The notes: generated from the letters alone by a model not told the origin. Shown: positions 1-8,396, numbered from the stretch's first letter. The stretch is 64,000 bases of DNA from Nitrospira japonica (GCA_020723105.1 DYJL01000001.1:124001-188000), one strand, 5' to 3'. Numbers and translations are program-made.

Positions 1-288
1 ACGGTACTTGATCTTTATCCTGATATGGGAAATATAAACGAAAAAGATCAGGGGCCTTCATGTTCCTTTGAAGAGGCTCTACAAAGACAAGACCTCTTTA
101 TAAATCAATGGGTTGCTACGGCAGGCTTAGAGCTTCTCTGGAAGTTCTTTCGCAGGGGCTATATAACCGAAAGCGGGGCGTTTATCAGCCTGAATCCGCT
201 GACAATCAGATCCTTGCCGATTGATCCTGAGGTCTGGAGCAGGATGGGATGGGCGTATAAGGTGAGGAAGAGAAAGAAGGCAGCATAA
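1..288 (+). CDS. C-terminal part of a ThiF-like protein (PRTRC-type), truncated by window edge
   Basis: The reading frame is open from base 1 and ends at 288, so this is the 3' end of a gene that starts upstream. The visible ~95 residues include CSFEEALQRQDLFINQ, a leucine/tryptophan-rich helix and SLPIDPEVW. These resemble the C-terminus of the ThiF/E1-like adenylyltransferases of the plasmid PRTRC gene set. The catalytic Rossmann part lies outside the window, so the assignment rests on recall of the tail only. The plasmid-type genes that follow (RadC-like, SbcCD-like, DUF6094) support it. A hairpin terminator follows the stop codon directly. Confidence 0.5.
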   Translation, partial: TVLDLYPDMGNINEKDQGPSCSFEEALQRQDLFINQWVATAGLELLWKFFRRGYITESGAFISLNPLTIRSLPIDPEVWSRMGWAYKVRKRKKAA

Positions 289-296
289 ATCAATCA

Positions 297-334
297 GGGG
301 TATACATGGTTAATCCGGTATGCCCCTTTTTTTT
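297..334 (+). terminator. rho-independent terminator
   Basis: GGGGTATAC at 297-305 pairs with GTATGCCCC at 318-326 (one G-U pair) and is followed by eight T residues. It ends the ThiF-like transcript. Its 3' arm and loop resemble the hairpin at 7988-8020, so the two may share ancestry. Confidence 0.8.
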
Positions 335-381
335 CTTAGCAGGTACAGAATTACTCTGTTTTTTTCTCTTTACGACACCCA

Positions 382-1296
382 TTATTTCCACGGCCCCGGG
401 GCCGTCCATTTTCCACTAAACTTTTGCCTTCTTTTGACTGCATCGAGCGGTTTTAATAGAAATCGTTCTATCTCTTTTGCAACTGCTGAAAGTTCTTGTG
501 GAGCATGTGTTATATCTCCTTTCTTCAAGAAAGCTTTCCAAAGTGTTTGCCTGTCGGATTTTATTTCATATATTTCTTCAGCAAACAGATTCTTGTCTTC
601 CGGGAATGTCGTCTTGCGATGCGCGAAAGTTCTCTTTAGAGCTTCAGTGAGTTTTGAGCCGTCAAAATCAAATTGGTGCATCATAAGCCGGATATCGTAA
701 AAATCTTTCATCCTGCTGTTAAGAAGTCCCAGCTTTACCATAGCCTCAAATTTCTCGCTTATAACGCTCTCCGGCGGATATCCTTTAAGACGAGGCCTGG
801 GAAAATCTAAAATAGCAGGGTATTCAATTGCCTTTGGCCCTGGATATACACTGTCCCCGAAGGCGATATCAATCTGCATCGGTATCCGGGAACGCTGGAG
901 AAATCCCGCAAACTTCACGCGTACTCCTTCATAATCCGCATCCTCTTTTATCCGGTATCCTTTCACTGCGTCAGGATCAAATATAAGGCCGTCTGAAATC
1001 ACTTCAGTTTTACAGATGTCCTTTATCATTTTTTCAATACTCGCAACCTGGTTATCAAAGCGCGCCAGGAAATCAATATCGAGAGTGGTCCTCCGCTGCG
1101 GCACATGCCAGACTGTAAACATTAATGCGCCTTTGAGAATAAACTTATCAGCATATTCGGAGCGACTGAGCCGATAAAGAAATCTTTCCATTCCGAAATA
1201 TTGCAATATCTCCGCAAAAGGACGATGTGTTTCTCTCGCCTTATTCTGGAGCTGCCCTCGAACAGAGGCCTCTATGTTTTTAATATCTTTTTTCAT
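382..1296 (-). CDS. abiEii: AbiEii/AbiGii-family nucleotidyltransferase toxin
   Basis: A 304-residue nucleotidyltransferase-like protein, the toxin half of a type IV toxin-antitoxin (abortive infection) system. The N-terminal half has the polymerase-beta-type motif: KGALMF followed about 13 residues later by TLDIDF, whose two Asp residues would bind the metal. Later motifs EKFEAMVKLG and KDFYDIR match the conserved Lys and Asp positions of the family. Its ATG overlaps the upstream antitoxin stop by 4 nt, so the pair is translationally coupled. Known members of this family transfer nucleotides to RNA targets; the substrate here is unknown. It is a cargo gene pointing against the surrounding plasmid-type genes. 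Confidence 0.9.
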   Translation of the reverse strand: MKKDIKNIEASVRGQLQNKARETHRPFAEILQYFGMERFLYRLSRSEYADKFILKGALMFTVWHVPQRRTTLDIDFLARFDNQVASIEKMIKDICKTEVISDGLIFDPDAVKGYRIKEDADYEGVRVKFAGFLQRSRIPMQIDIAFGDSVYPGPKAIEYPAILDFPRPRLKGYPPESVISEKFEAMVKLGLLNSRMKDFYDIRLMMHQFDFDGSKLTEALKRTFAHRKTTFPEDKNLFAEEIYEIKSDRQTLWKAFLKKGDITHAPQELSAVAKEIERFLLKPLDAVKRRQKFSGKWTAPGPWK

Positions 1297-1895
1297 AGCA
1301 GGGCTTCGAGTATGGGCTTAATGACATTATCAACCCGGCAAATTTTAGCATACTGCATAATCTCATTAGGTTTTACTCCTTTTTCCGTTATAGCGATCTT
1401 AAGAGCGTCTCTGGCAATATTCACCCCTATCTTATTACGAAATTTAAAACAATCAGCTATCGTTTTGGCAAGGCTGTACACTCTGATTGTATATCCCTCT
1501 ATTTCATGCTTTTCGATTCCCGCTTCCCAGGCTTCTTGCGCGAAGCGATAAAACTTTACCGGGGGGTATGTAATTTTATAAGAACGTGATGAACGTGAAA
1601 TAGCAATGTCAACAACGCGAGGTATCTCATTTGTCGCTTCATGAAATGCAAGGGCAGAAATAAGGCAGATAACACCTTTTGGCGCCTGAAGAGACGCTGT
1701 CACAAGGTCGGGATGGGAAGCAAATTCAAAGTTAGATAGACGATAAAGGCCCCGGGCAATTTTTTCTACCTTCCCGTCTTTGACCAGCGCAGCAAGTGAA
1801 TCGGGGTGGAATCCTGTTTTCAGTATAGAAGAGAAGCGCACAACTCCACCGTGTCCTTTAATATAATTAATCATTTCTTGCAAGCTCTTTTCCAT
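1293..1895 (-). CDS. abiEi: AbiEi-family antitoxin, transcriptional repressor
   Basis: A 200-residue protein with an N-terminal winged-helix domain (residues 1-50, including RFSSILKTGFHPDSLAALV and GLYRL) and a C-terminal AbiEi antitoxin domain (SALAFHEATNEIP, YSLAKTIADCFKFRNKIG). AbiEi proteins neutralise AbiEii and repress their own promoter by binding inverted repeats. A perfect 12-bp inverted repeat sits just upstream of this start, which fits that mechanism. It overlaps the toxin gene by 4 nt and no strong Shine-Dalgarno precedes the ATG. Confidence 0.88.
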   Translation of the reverse strand: MEKSLQEMINYIKGHGGVVRFSSILKTGFHPDSLAALVKDGKVEKIARGLYRLSNFEFASHPDLVTASLQAPKGVICLISALAFHEATNEIPRVVDIAISRSSRSYKITYPPVKFYRFAQEAWEAGIEKHEIEGYTIRVYSLAKTIADCFKFRNKIGVNIARDALKIAITEKGVKPNEIMQYAKICRVDNVIKPILEALL

Positions 1896-1902
1896 GTTAC
1901 AC

Positions 1903-1959
1903 CCGTATAATATGACGCCACATATTAATAAGTGTATGCATATTATACGGTATTGTCAA
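1903..1959 (-). promoter_or_regulatory. abiE promoter with inverted-repeat operator
   Basis: On the minus strand, TTGACA (1959-1954) and TACACT (1936-1931) are separated by 17 bp, a good sigma-70 promoter reading into abiEi. The 12-bp repeat CCGTATAATATG (1903-1914) and its exact reverse complement (1939-1950) place one arm between -35 and -10 and the other around the start of transcription. Binding of AbiEi to both arms would block RNA polymerase. The layout is seen directly; autoregulation is inferred from the family. Confidence 0.75.
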
Positions 1960-2030
1960 TAACTCCCTTCCAACGCTTCTTTATCCTTTCAAATTGATTA
2001 AAAAAAGCAGTATGAAACTGAAGCCCCAAA

Positions 2031-2117
2031 GGTAATACATAACCAACAATTAACTTCACAGTAGACCTACGAACAGGACACGCATCAAGGGTTCTTGACC
2101 GGCATGTCCTTTTTTTG
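2031..2117 (+). promoter_or_regulatory. conserved leader-terminator element, copy A
   Basis: First of three copies of a block that starts GGTAATACATAA, continues to AGTAGACCTACGAA and then forms a terminator hairpin: AGGACA with TGTCCT, a nested TCAAG with CTTGA, then eight T. No plus-strand gene lies upstream between here and the abiE promoter, so this copy must sit in the 5' leader of the RadC-like gene that starts 72 nt later. It is a candidate attenuator or cis-regulatory RNA. Confidence 0.6.
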
Positions 2118-2188
2118 TCCTCAAACAGGATAAGCACACGCCAATTAATTCTATTAAATATTATTGCGTCAACAGATAGGAGGCTTGA

Positions 2189-2665
2189 ATGCAATACAAG
2201 TCTATGTACAGAATTGAAACGATCAAGATAAGAGAAAAAACACAGGCTTTCAATATACAAGCATGCTCGGCCAGAGAAATCTATGATGTTTTTAAATTCA
2301 TAGCATGCAGACCGCAGGAATCATTGTATGTTGTCTGCTTAAATTGCAAAAACAGAATCATCGGTTACAGCGAGATCGCAAAAGGGTCACTGAATACATG
2401 CGCCGTTGATATGAGGGAACTCGTTCGCATTCCGATTCTCATCAATGCGGCATCGGTCATTATCTTACACAATCATCCAAGCGGAGACAGTTGTCCTTCA
2501 AGGGATGATATAGCGATAACACACAGGATCAAAGATTCATTGTCGCTGTTCGGCATCAGATTGCTGGACCATATCGTTATTAGCGATGACAGTTTCACTT
2601 CTCTTTCAGAGAAGGGATTAATTGAAATGGGAGGATTAAGAGATGAAAATACTGCACTGCGGTGA
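2189..2665 (+). CDS. radC: RadC-like JAB/MPN-domain protein
   Basis: A 158-residue protein with the RadC core. The JAMM metal motif is LHNHPSGD at about residue 95, followed by DIAITHRIKDSLSLFG and LLDHIVISDD, the usual RadC C-terminal block. It lacks the N-terminal helix-hairpin-helix region of chromosomal RadC, as is typical of short RadC/YkfG-like proteins on plasmids and prophages. It leads an operon of DNA-metabolism genes and overlaps the SbcD-like gene by 23 nt. The biochemical role of RadC-like proteins is unsettled. Confidence 0.9.
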   Translation: MQYKSMYRIETIKIREKTQAFNIQACSAREIYDVFKFIACRPQESLYVVCLNCKNRIIGYSEIAKGSLNTCAVDMRELVRIPILINAASVIILHNHPSGDSCPSRDDIAITHRIKDSLSLFGIRLLDHIVISDDSFTSLSEKGLIEMGGLRDENTALR

Positions 2666-3836
2666 CATACACTTCAGAAACGACCTTGTCGATGAAATCA
2701 GTAAGTGCGCGGATTTTATGGTGGACACAGCAAAAAAAGAAAATGTGAACCTTTCAATTATTGCCGGGGATCTGTTCAACGAAAGGCACACTTATGATTC
2801 AGAGGCATTTATGTATGCCGTAAGTTTCATAAAAAAGCTTTCCGAAGTATCTCCGGTGTATGTTTTAAAGGGCACAAACTCCCACGACGGCACCAGCATT
2901 AAGTTTCTTGAAACCTTAAATACCGGACATCCGGTGTATGTGGCTGAAGAAATAGGATACACGATGTTCCTTACAGATTTTAAGACAGTTGATTATGAAA
3001 AATTAATCACCGGCCTGAAAAAAGGCGTTTACGCAAGCGCCATAATCTTAAGCATCCCTCCGGTATCAAAAGCGAATCTCCTTGCGCACGGTGATAACGG
3101 AATGGAAGAATCAAGGCTGGATACCATTGAGGCCCTTCGGAACGTGCTTCAGATGTTCGGCATGATAGTAGAGGAAGCCCGTTATGCCGATATCCCGGTA
3201 ATCCTTGTCGGACACCTCACCGTTACCGGCTCCACTTTAAGCACAGGCCAGCAAATGGTCGGAAGAGACATTGAACTTGGAGCAGGAGACCTCAGGATGG
3301 CGTTTGCTGACCTTGTCTGCTTAGGGCACATTCATAAAGTCCAATCCTGGGGTGAAATCTTTTACTCAGGGTCATTAACGAGGCTGAATTTCGGCGAAGA
3401 AGAGGCAAAGGGTTTTTGGATTCATGAACTATCAGGAAACAATCTGACTTCATCGCGGTTTATTGAAACACCGGCAAGAAAGATGATAACAGTTGACCTG
3501 GATAATGAGTCCACCGAGACTGAGCTGGCAAATATCCCGGAAGGGGCTTGTGTGAGAATCAAATACCAGACGACAGAGGATAAAGTCCACACATTCGATG
3601 AGCTTTCGCTTAAAGAAAATCTTCTCAATGCAGGCGCCTCAGAGATTAAGATAGAGAAAACGGTTATTCCTGTAGAAAGGGTACGCGCGGAAGGCGTATC
3701 GAAACTCAATTCCGTGGAAGAAAAACTCAGGAAATGGGCCGAAACAACGGGAATCGAAATAACCGGCAGCGTTATCGAAAAAATGCATCTGCTTGAGCAG
3801 GAAGATCATGAGTCGACACTTCTGGAAGTTGCTTAA
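2643..3836 (+). CDS. sbcD: SbcD-like metallophosphoesterase (DNA exonuclease subunit)
   Basis: A 397-residue calcineurin-like phosphoesterase. Metal motifs in order are GDIHF (residue 7), AGDLFN (about 40), GTNSHDG in place of GNHD (about 78), VGHLTV (about 197) and CLGHIHK (about 228). It resembles the Mre11/SbcD nuclease subunit and probably pairs with the SbcC-like ATPase at 8353-10548. The two are separated by about 4.5 kb, unlike the usual adjacent sbcDC order. GGGAGGA precedes the ATG, and the start lies inside the radC-like gene. Confidence 0.85.
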   Translation: MKILHCGDIHFRNDLVDEISKCADFMVDTAKKENVNLSIIAGDLFNERHTYDSEAFMYAVSFIKKLSEVSPVYVLKGTNSHDGTSIKFLETLNTGHPVYVAEEIGYTMFLTDFKTVDYEKLITGLKKGVYASAIILSIPPVSKANLLAHGDNGMEESRLDTIEALRNVLQMFGMIVEEARYADIPVILVGHLTVTGSTLSTGQQMVGRDIELGAGDLRMAFADLVCLGHIHKVQSWGEIFYSGSLTRLNFGEEEAKGFWIHELSGNNLTSSRFIETPARKMITVDLDNESTETELANIPEGACVRIKYQTTEDKVHTFDELSLKENLLNAGASEIKIEKTVIPVERVRAEGVSKLNSVEEKLRKWAETTGIEITGSVIEKMHLLEQEDHESTLLEVA

Positions 3837-3862
3837 GGAAATATATTCAAAGGAGGAAGAAA

Positions 3863-4252
3863 ATGGATCCCTTTTGGGAAGGAGCTGAAATCATAAGCCG
3901 ATATACACGGACTGATGCCATCAATGATGGACAGCTTATAGATGTTACGGATACAGCAAAAGAGGCAGGCTTTCTTTATCCAATTGCAGTGACACAGGCT
4001 GTCTGGGCTGATTATGTCGTACCGGATGAAAGGTCCCGGAAATACGGACAGGATGAGGCAGGCAGGTTGTGGGATATTCTCTGGATGCTCAAATATGCGA
4101 TCAAAAGAGGAGAGGGCGGGTCCAACTTGCTCTTCAGCGTCCACATGATCATGCAGGAAAAGAACAAGCGGCTTGTAAAGTTCAAATCCCTTTGTCACCC
4201 GGGCGATGCGGGAGAGCCGGTAATAACCATAATGATGCCTGATGAGGACTGA
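3863..4252 (+). CDS. DUF6573-family protein
   Basis: A 129-residue soluble protein that opens by describing an ISRYTRTDAINDGQLIDV segment, followed by FLYPIAVTQAVWADYV and RLWDILWMLKYAI. This pattern is typical of DUF6573, found next to DNA-metabolism genes on plasmids and conjugative elements. AAAGGAGG precedes the ATG. No catalytic residues are recognisable and the function is unknown. Confidence 0.75.
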   Translation: MDPFWEGAEIISRYTRTDAINDGQLIDVTDTAKEAGFLYPIAVTQAVWADYVVPDERSRKYGQDEAGRLWDILWMLKYAIKRGEGGSNLLFSVHMIMQEKNKRLVKFKSLCHPGDAGEPVITIMMPDED

Positions 4253-4281
4253 AAAAGGATGCCAACGAAAAGAGAATAGAA

Positions 4282-4363
4282 AGTAATACATAATCAATGA
4301 TTAGTTTTAAGTAGACTGACGAATTGAGCGTACTCATGTTTTACATGGGGCGCTCTTTTTTTT
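4282..4363 (+). promoter_or_regulatory. conserved leader-terminator element, copy B
   Basis: Second copy: AGTAATACATAA, then AGTAGACTGACGAA, then a hairpin with outer stem GAGCG/CGCTC and inner stem CATGT/ACATG, followed by eight T. It lies 30 nt after the DUF6573 gene and 27 nt before the next start codon, so it could terminate the first and control the second. The hairpin sequence differs from copy A while the upstream block is conserved. Confidence 0.6.
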
Positions 4364-4389
4364 CATTCAAAATAATGGAGGTATCAGAT

Positions 4390-5169
4390 ATGGATAAAAA
4401 CAATAAAATTATCTGCCTGTCACTCCGTCACTATCCAGCTAACTATCTTACGGATTATTACTGTCAGGAAGTAAGAAAGGGCGAGATGGCGGATGCAATA
4501 GAAATATTGAGGGAGCAGATAAAGGTAATCATAGAAAAGGTGGGGAAATCCACCATGCCGGAAAAGATGGCGGATACCAGATTTCTTTCGGCAGACGGAA
4601 AAAGACAGATACTGAAACAGTGGAAAACATTCATAACGAGCGGATTCAATCCGGAGAGGTTTACAAAAAGCGTATACGAACATCTTCATCTTCACTGCGG
4701 CTTTATTGCCCATTACAACAAGAGCGGTTTTTACTACACATACTGGAATGACGAGGTTATCCGTTATGCAAAAGATAACGGATATGATATCGGGCCTGCT
4801 CCGAAGACTTTCTACGAGTGGGAAAGATTTCTGAACGCCTTTAGCATATGGGGAGAGTATACCGACATCAACACAGCAATGATGATAGTCCTTGAAGATG
4901 AACTAACCGCCTTGATCAAAAAACTGACAAACGAGGCTAAAGGCATGTATAGACATGAGGTGGCGCATCTACGGTCCTGCTGGGAAAGCGAAAGAAAAGA
5001 TATTGAAGACGACATCAATGCTTTACATGAAGAGATCAGAAAAAAAGAGCTCGAATTAAATGAACTCACCCTCGAAAAATATCTTGAAATGACTAACAGC
5101 GATTATGAAGATATGTTCGGTGAGGAGGTCTTCTCAGACGTCAGCGAAATCCAGCTTGCCGTAGCGTAG
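4390..5169 (+). CDS. hypothetical protein with C-terminal coiled coil
   Basis: 259 residues from the ATG at 4390, chosen because AATGGAGG precedes it; an earlier in-frame ATG at 4324 lies inside the terminator element. The protein is soluble, rich in aromatic residues in its middle (HLHLHCGFIAHYNKSGFYY, YTYWND), and ends in a long Glu/Lys-rich helix (about residues 195-240) that looks like a coiled coil. I do not recognise the family. Its place between DUF6573 and DUF6094 genes suggests a mobile-element maintenance role. Confidence 0.75.
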   Translation: MDKNNKIICLSLRHYPANYLTDYYCQEVRKGEMADAIEILREQIKVIIEKVGKSTMPEKMADTRFLSADGKRQILKQWKTFITSGFNPERFTKSVYEHLHLHCGFIAHYNKSGFYYTYWNDEVIRYAKDNGYDIGPAPKTFYEWERFLNAFSIWGEYTDINTAMMIVLEDELTALIKKLTNEAKGMYRHEVAHLRSCWESERKDIEDDINALHEEIRKKELELNELTLEKYLEMTNSDYEDMFGEEVFSDVSEIQLAVA

Positions 5170-5243
5170 TTCAATAAAAACTCAAAATGGATTCCCGCCA
5201 AAGACATGCGGGAATGACGCCCAAAGATACAAACGGAGGAAAC

Positions 5244-6233
5244 ATGGCAAGACTTGAAGCACAAAAAAAGATGGGTTATTATCCGACCCCGGATGATACC
5301 CTGCGACATATCAAACAAAGAATCAATCTCTCACAGGATGCGGTAATACTTGACCCCTGCTGCGGCACAGGCGATGCCCTGAATGAAATTGCCTATGAAT
5401 TTAGAAATGACGATGATTACTTCGAGGCGATCAAATACGGCATCGAGCTTGACACCGAAAGGGCCTCTGAGGCAGGCAATCAGGTGCAAAAGCTTGTCTG
5501 CGGTAGCGCCTATGAGGTAGTCGTAAGGCCGATTGAAAGCTTTTCCATGCTTTTTCTTAACCCACCGTATGATTTCGAGGATGGTGACCGCATGGAATTC
5601 AGACTTCTGAAGCATTGTCACAAGTGGCTTATGCCCGGCGGCCTTCTGGTCTTTCTTGTGCCGGAGAATCTTTTTCTTATCACTAACGTAAGAAACTGGC
5701 TAAGCAGGAAGTATGATGATCTTCAAATCCACCGCTTTACCAGGAAAGACTATCCAAGTTTTAAACAGGTAGTTCTTTATGGGATCAAGGGGAAAGACGA
5801 CAATGAAAACGGCGTCTTCCCGATAGGTCCTTATCCTCACATTGAAGATTCTATAAGCGACGGCAAGAGGTATGACGTTCATCCTTCCTCAGAACCGGAG
5901 GTCTTTGAGCTTAAGACCATCACAACTGAGGACATCCGGTCATTTGAGGCCAAAGCGACTCAGAACATTGCGGAGACTATAAGCAGTTATCAGAGTGCTG
6001 GGGGGAACATCATTTCTCCCATATTCCCATTGCGGAAAGGTCATCTCGTATCACTGCTTATGTCTGGTGTCCTTAACGGCAAACTCCATTCAAACGGAAA
6101 GACACTCGTCTTTAAATGCTTCACTGACCGTCAGAGAAGCGTAAGGGAAGAAGATGACAGGCAGGTAACAACAGACAGCTACATATCCGGCATACGGGTG
6201 ATGGAGAAAGGGAGGTGGTACGATGTCATCTGA
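5244..6233 (+). CDS. DUF6094-family, N6-adenine methyltransferase-like protein
   Basis: 329 residues from the ATG at 5244, which follows GGAGGA. The N-terminal half is a class I SAM-dependent methyltransferase fold: YYPTP, the SAM-binding DPCCGTGDAL (about residue 37), the acidic strand YGIELD and the catalytic FLNPPYDF of N6-adenine methyltransferases. The C-terminal part lacks an obvious specificity domain. DUF6094 proteins are common on plasmids and integrative elements near radC and sbcCD-like genes. A DNA-modifying role is likely from the motifs but unproven. It overlaps the next gene by 11 nt. Confidence 0.85.
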   Translation: MARLEAQKKMGYYPTPDDTLRHIKQRINLSQDAVILDPCCGTGDALNEIAYEFRNDDDYFEAIKYGIELDTERASEAGNQVQKLVCGSAYEVVVRPIESFSMLFLNPPYDFEDGDRMEFRLLKHCHKWLMPGGLLVFLVPENLFLITNVRNWLSRKYDDLQIHRFTRKDYPSFKQVVLYGIKGKDDNENGVFPIGPYPHIEDSISDGKRYDVHPSSEPEVFELKTITTEDIRSFEAKATQNIAETISSYQSAGGNIISPIFPLRKGHLVSLLMSGVLNGKLHSNGKTLVFKCFTDRQRSVREEDDRQVTTDSYISGIRVMEKGRWYDVI

Positions 6234-6756
6234 ATTACTGCGCATTTCATGCAAGGGGATAACCGCTGTTGCGGATACCGTCTTATGGCAGGCAACTAAG
6301 TATGACAGTGTCTTTGCCTTTCTCAACTACTACGGATCGGAAAGTCAGGTAAGGGGCATCTTCGCGTCAATCACTTCAGGCGACCCTCTTATTGTTGAAA
6401 ACGCTGATGGCAGGAAGACCCTCAGAAAGAACTACCCAAGCTCGATGAAACTTAAAAGCTGGCGCTTCGGCTATGGCAAATACCAGGCAGCGCTCAGGGA
6501 CGACAATATACTTTCAGAGTGCATCATTGACCTGAACAACTCACCAACCGAAGCCTGGGACATGTTTCTCAAAAAAAGACGGATACCTTATCTCAAGGAA
6601 TGGATTCCATCCATCATGCGCCTTCTTGAGAAAGAAGGACTGGTTACACTGCTTACCGGTTATGGGAAGCTTAAGGCATGGAGATGGGAGGCAACGGACG
6701 ATGAGGCATGTGACCTCATAGTAAAGAAGATATTCAAAAAGGCTGCGGCGGCCTGA
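6223..6756 (+). CDS. hypothetical protein, coupled to the DUF6094 gene
   Basis: A 177-residue soluble protein starting inside the end of the methyltransferase-like gene, with GGGAGGTGG upstream. It contains ISCKGITAVADTVLWQATKYD and KSWRFGYGKYQAAL and ends in a basic AAAA tail. I recognise no domain. The 11-nt overlap implies coupled expression with the DUF6094 protein. Confidence 0.7.
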   Translation: MSSELLRISCKGITAVADTVLWQATKYDSVFAFLNYYGSESQVRGIFASITSGDPLIVENADGRKTLRKNYPSSMKLKSWRFGYGKYQAALRDDNILSECIIDLNNSPTEAWDMFLKKRRIPYLKEWIPSIMRLLEKEGLVTLLTGYGKLKAWRWEATDDEACDLIVKKIFKKAAAA

Positions 6757-6769
6757 ATCTCATTCTCTC

Positions 6770-6805
6770 AAGGGGTATATCCGTAATTTACGCGATATAC
6801 CCCTT
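6770..6805. promoter_or_regulatory. long perfect hairpin ahead of dnaN
   Basis: AAGGGGTATATC (6770-6781) pairs perfectly with GATATACCCCTT (6794-6805), and the inner CGTA/TACG extends it to about 16 bp with one bulged base. There is no T-tract, so it is either a weak bidirectional terminator or a binding site or RNA structure between the 6223-6756 gene and dnaN (ATG 6840). Confidence 0.6.
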
Positions 6806-6839
6806 CATTAATCAAATCATTAAAAGGAGAAATTCATAT

Positions 6840-7943
6840 ATGAAAATCATCGTAAAAAGCGAAGAGTTCAAGAAGACGCTTCAGGTAATTCAAGGGTTGA
6901 GCAATGATAGAGCCATGCCGGTCCTTGATCATTTTATCTTAAGCAATAACGGTAGTAACACCCTCATGGCAACGGACCTTACCACATCCATAAAGGAGAC
7001 CATAGACGTAGTAAAAGCGGAAGTGAAAGGCACGGTAGGTATTCCCCGGAAAAAGCTGTACGAAATAATCAACCAGATTGAGGGTGAGGTCACACTGGAG
7101 AGCTCCAAAGACAATTCATCGATAAAGGTACTGTCAGGAAACAGCAAGTTCAAGCTATCCTGCATCAATCCTTCTGATTACCCAACATTTCCGGAGGTGG
7201 AAGGTACGCTGAATATAGTGCTCGGCGCCAGGAAGCTTGTCGAGATGATAGAAAAGACTGCTCACTGCGTCAATTCTTTAAATGACACGAGATACGCCTT
7301 AGGCTGCCTGCTTATCCATGTAAAGCAGGGACGACTGAATATCGTAGGCACGGATGGCCATAGAATGGCGGTGATAGGCACGGACATAGAATCAGGGGAT
7401 GAAGACATACAGCTTCTTGTGCCGAAGTCATCTGTTCAGAGATTGAAACAGTTCCTGCTGCGAAGCGATGACGACAAGGTGACGATGAAGGTCTCAAAAG
7501 ACAGGATGAGTTTCTCATTTCCAGGCAGAGAGATCGTAATCAGGCTTATGGAAGGTACGTTTCCCGTATATGAAAAGATATCCGGAGAAATCGATAACGA
7601 CAAGAATGCCGATTTGTCGGTAGATGATCTCAGGGGCGCTTTAAAGAGGATGCTTATAGTAAGCAATGCTTCTAATGCGGTCAGATTCGAGTTTGAATCC
7701 AATCAGCTCATCCTAAGTTCATCTGAAGCAGGCGGCATAGGGCAGGGCAGAGAGGTCATTCCCGTTGAATATCGCGGCGAAAACCTGAGTATTGTTTTTA
7801 ATGCCAGGTATTTTCTTGACGCCTTAAATACGCTTACCGGCAATAAGGTGACGATAGGTTTAAAAGACCCGTTGAGCATTTCAAGGATGATGGAGGCAAA
7901 CAATCCCGACTACTGTTTTGTTGCCATGCCCATGAGAGGCTAA
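6840..7943 (+). CDS. dnaN: DNA polymerase III sliding clamp (beta subunit)
   Basis: 367 residues, the normal length of a three-domain beta clamp. Recognisable blocks are ALGCLLIHVKQGRLNIVGTD, DGHRMAV and the C-terminal GREVIPVEYRGENLSIVFNA, ending in YCFVAMPMRG, which corresponds to the usual VVMPMRL end. The clamp tethers polymerases and repair enzymes to DNA. A clamp gene among plasmid-type genes, with no dnaA nearby, is probably an element-encoded second copy. AAAAGGAG precedes the ATG. Confidence 0.95.
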   Translation: MKIIVKSEEFKKTLQVIQGLSNDRAMPVLDHFILSNNGSNTLMATDLTTSIKETIDVVKAEVKGTVGIPRKKLYEIINQIEGEVTLESSKDNSSIKVLSGNSKFKLSCINPSDYPTFPEVEGTLNIVLGARKLVEMIEKTAHCVNSLNDTRYALGCLLIHVKQGRLNIVGTDGHRMAVIGTDIESGDEDIQLLVPKSSVQRLKQFLLRSDDDKVTMKVSKDRMSFSFPGREIVIRLMEGTFPVYEKISGEIDNDKNADLSVDDLRGALKRMLIVSNASNAVRFEFESNQLILSSSEAGGIGQGREVIPVEYRGENLSIVFNARYFLDALNTLTGNKVTIGLKDPLSISRMMEANNPDYCFVAMPMRG

Positions 7944-7944
7944 A

Positions 7945-8020
7945 GGTAATACACAGATAGCAATTATCTTTAAGTAGACTTACGAAAAGGCATATTCGGT
8001 TTATCCGGTATGCCTTTTTT
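7945..8020 (+). promoter_or_regulatory. conserved leader-terminator element, copy C
   Basis: Third copy: it begins one base after the dnaN stop with GGTAATACACAG, continues to AGTAGACTTACGAA and then forms the hairpin AAGGCATA/TATGCCTT followed by a T-tract. It lies 31 nt before the start of the small membrane protein gene at 8052. The hairpin resembles the terminator at 297-334. Confidence 0.6.
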
Positions 8021-8051
8021 GTTTTTAAAAAAACCACAAAAAGGAGGATGC

Positions 8052-8396
8052 ATGAACAAATTTATTAATATGGCTGAGAAGGCCTTTTATGTTGTGCTTG
8101 TATCGCTGGGAGCAATCTTTATTCTCTCGGCTTTTCTTGGAAGTTCCATGCTTAATATGGTTACCCGGTTGTTTTTGGGCGGAACGATGAGCATCTGCGG
8201 ACTGCTTGAGCTTATCCCTGATTTTTTCAAAAGTTGCCTGCAAAAATCTCTTTTGGTAATAAGGCTTATTCTGATCAGCTCATATGCCATACAATCAGGC
8301 ATTACAAAGAAATTTAAGTCAGTCTTTATAAAACGCAAAAGGAGGACATCCAATGAGACCGATCTCATTAAGACTTCGCGGATTCAAAGGCATTAG
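8052..8396 (+). CDS. small membrane protein
   Basis: 114 residues from the ATG at 8052, which has AAAGGAGG upstream. Two hydrophobic segments are visible (about residues 11-32 and 34-55), followed by a basic tail with KKFKSVFIKRKRR. The last 44 nt overlap the SbcC-like gene, so the two are probably co-translated. No family is recognised. Confidence 0.7.
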   Translation: MNKFINMAEKAFYVVLVSLGAIFILSAFLGSSMLNMVTRLFLGGTMSICGLLELIPDFFKSCLQKSLLVIRLILISSYAIQSGITKKFKSVFIKRKRRTSNETDLIKTSRIQRH

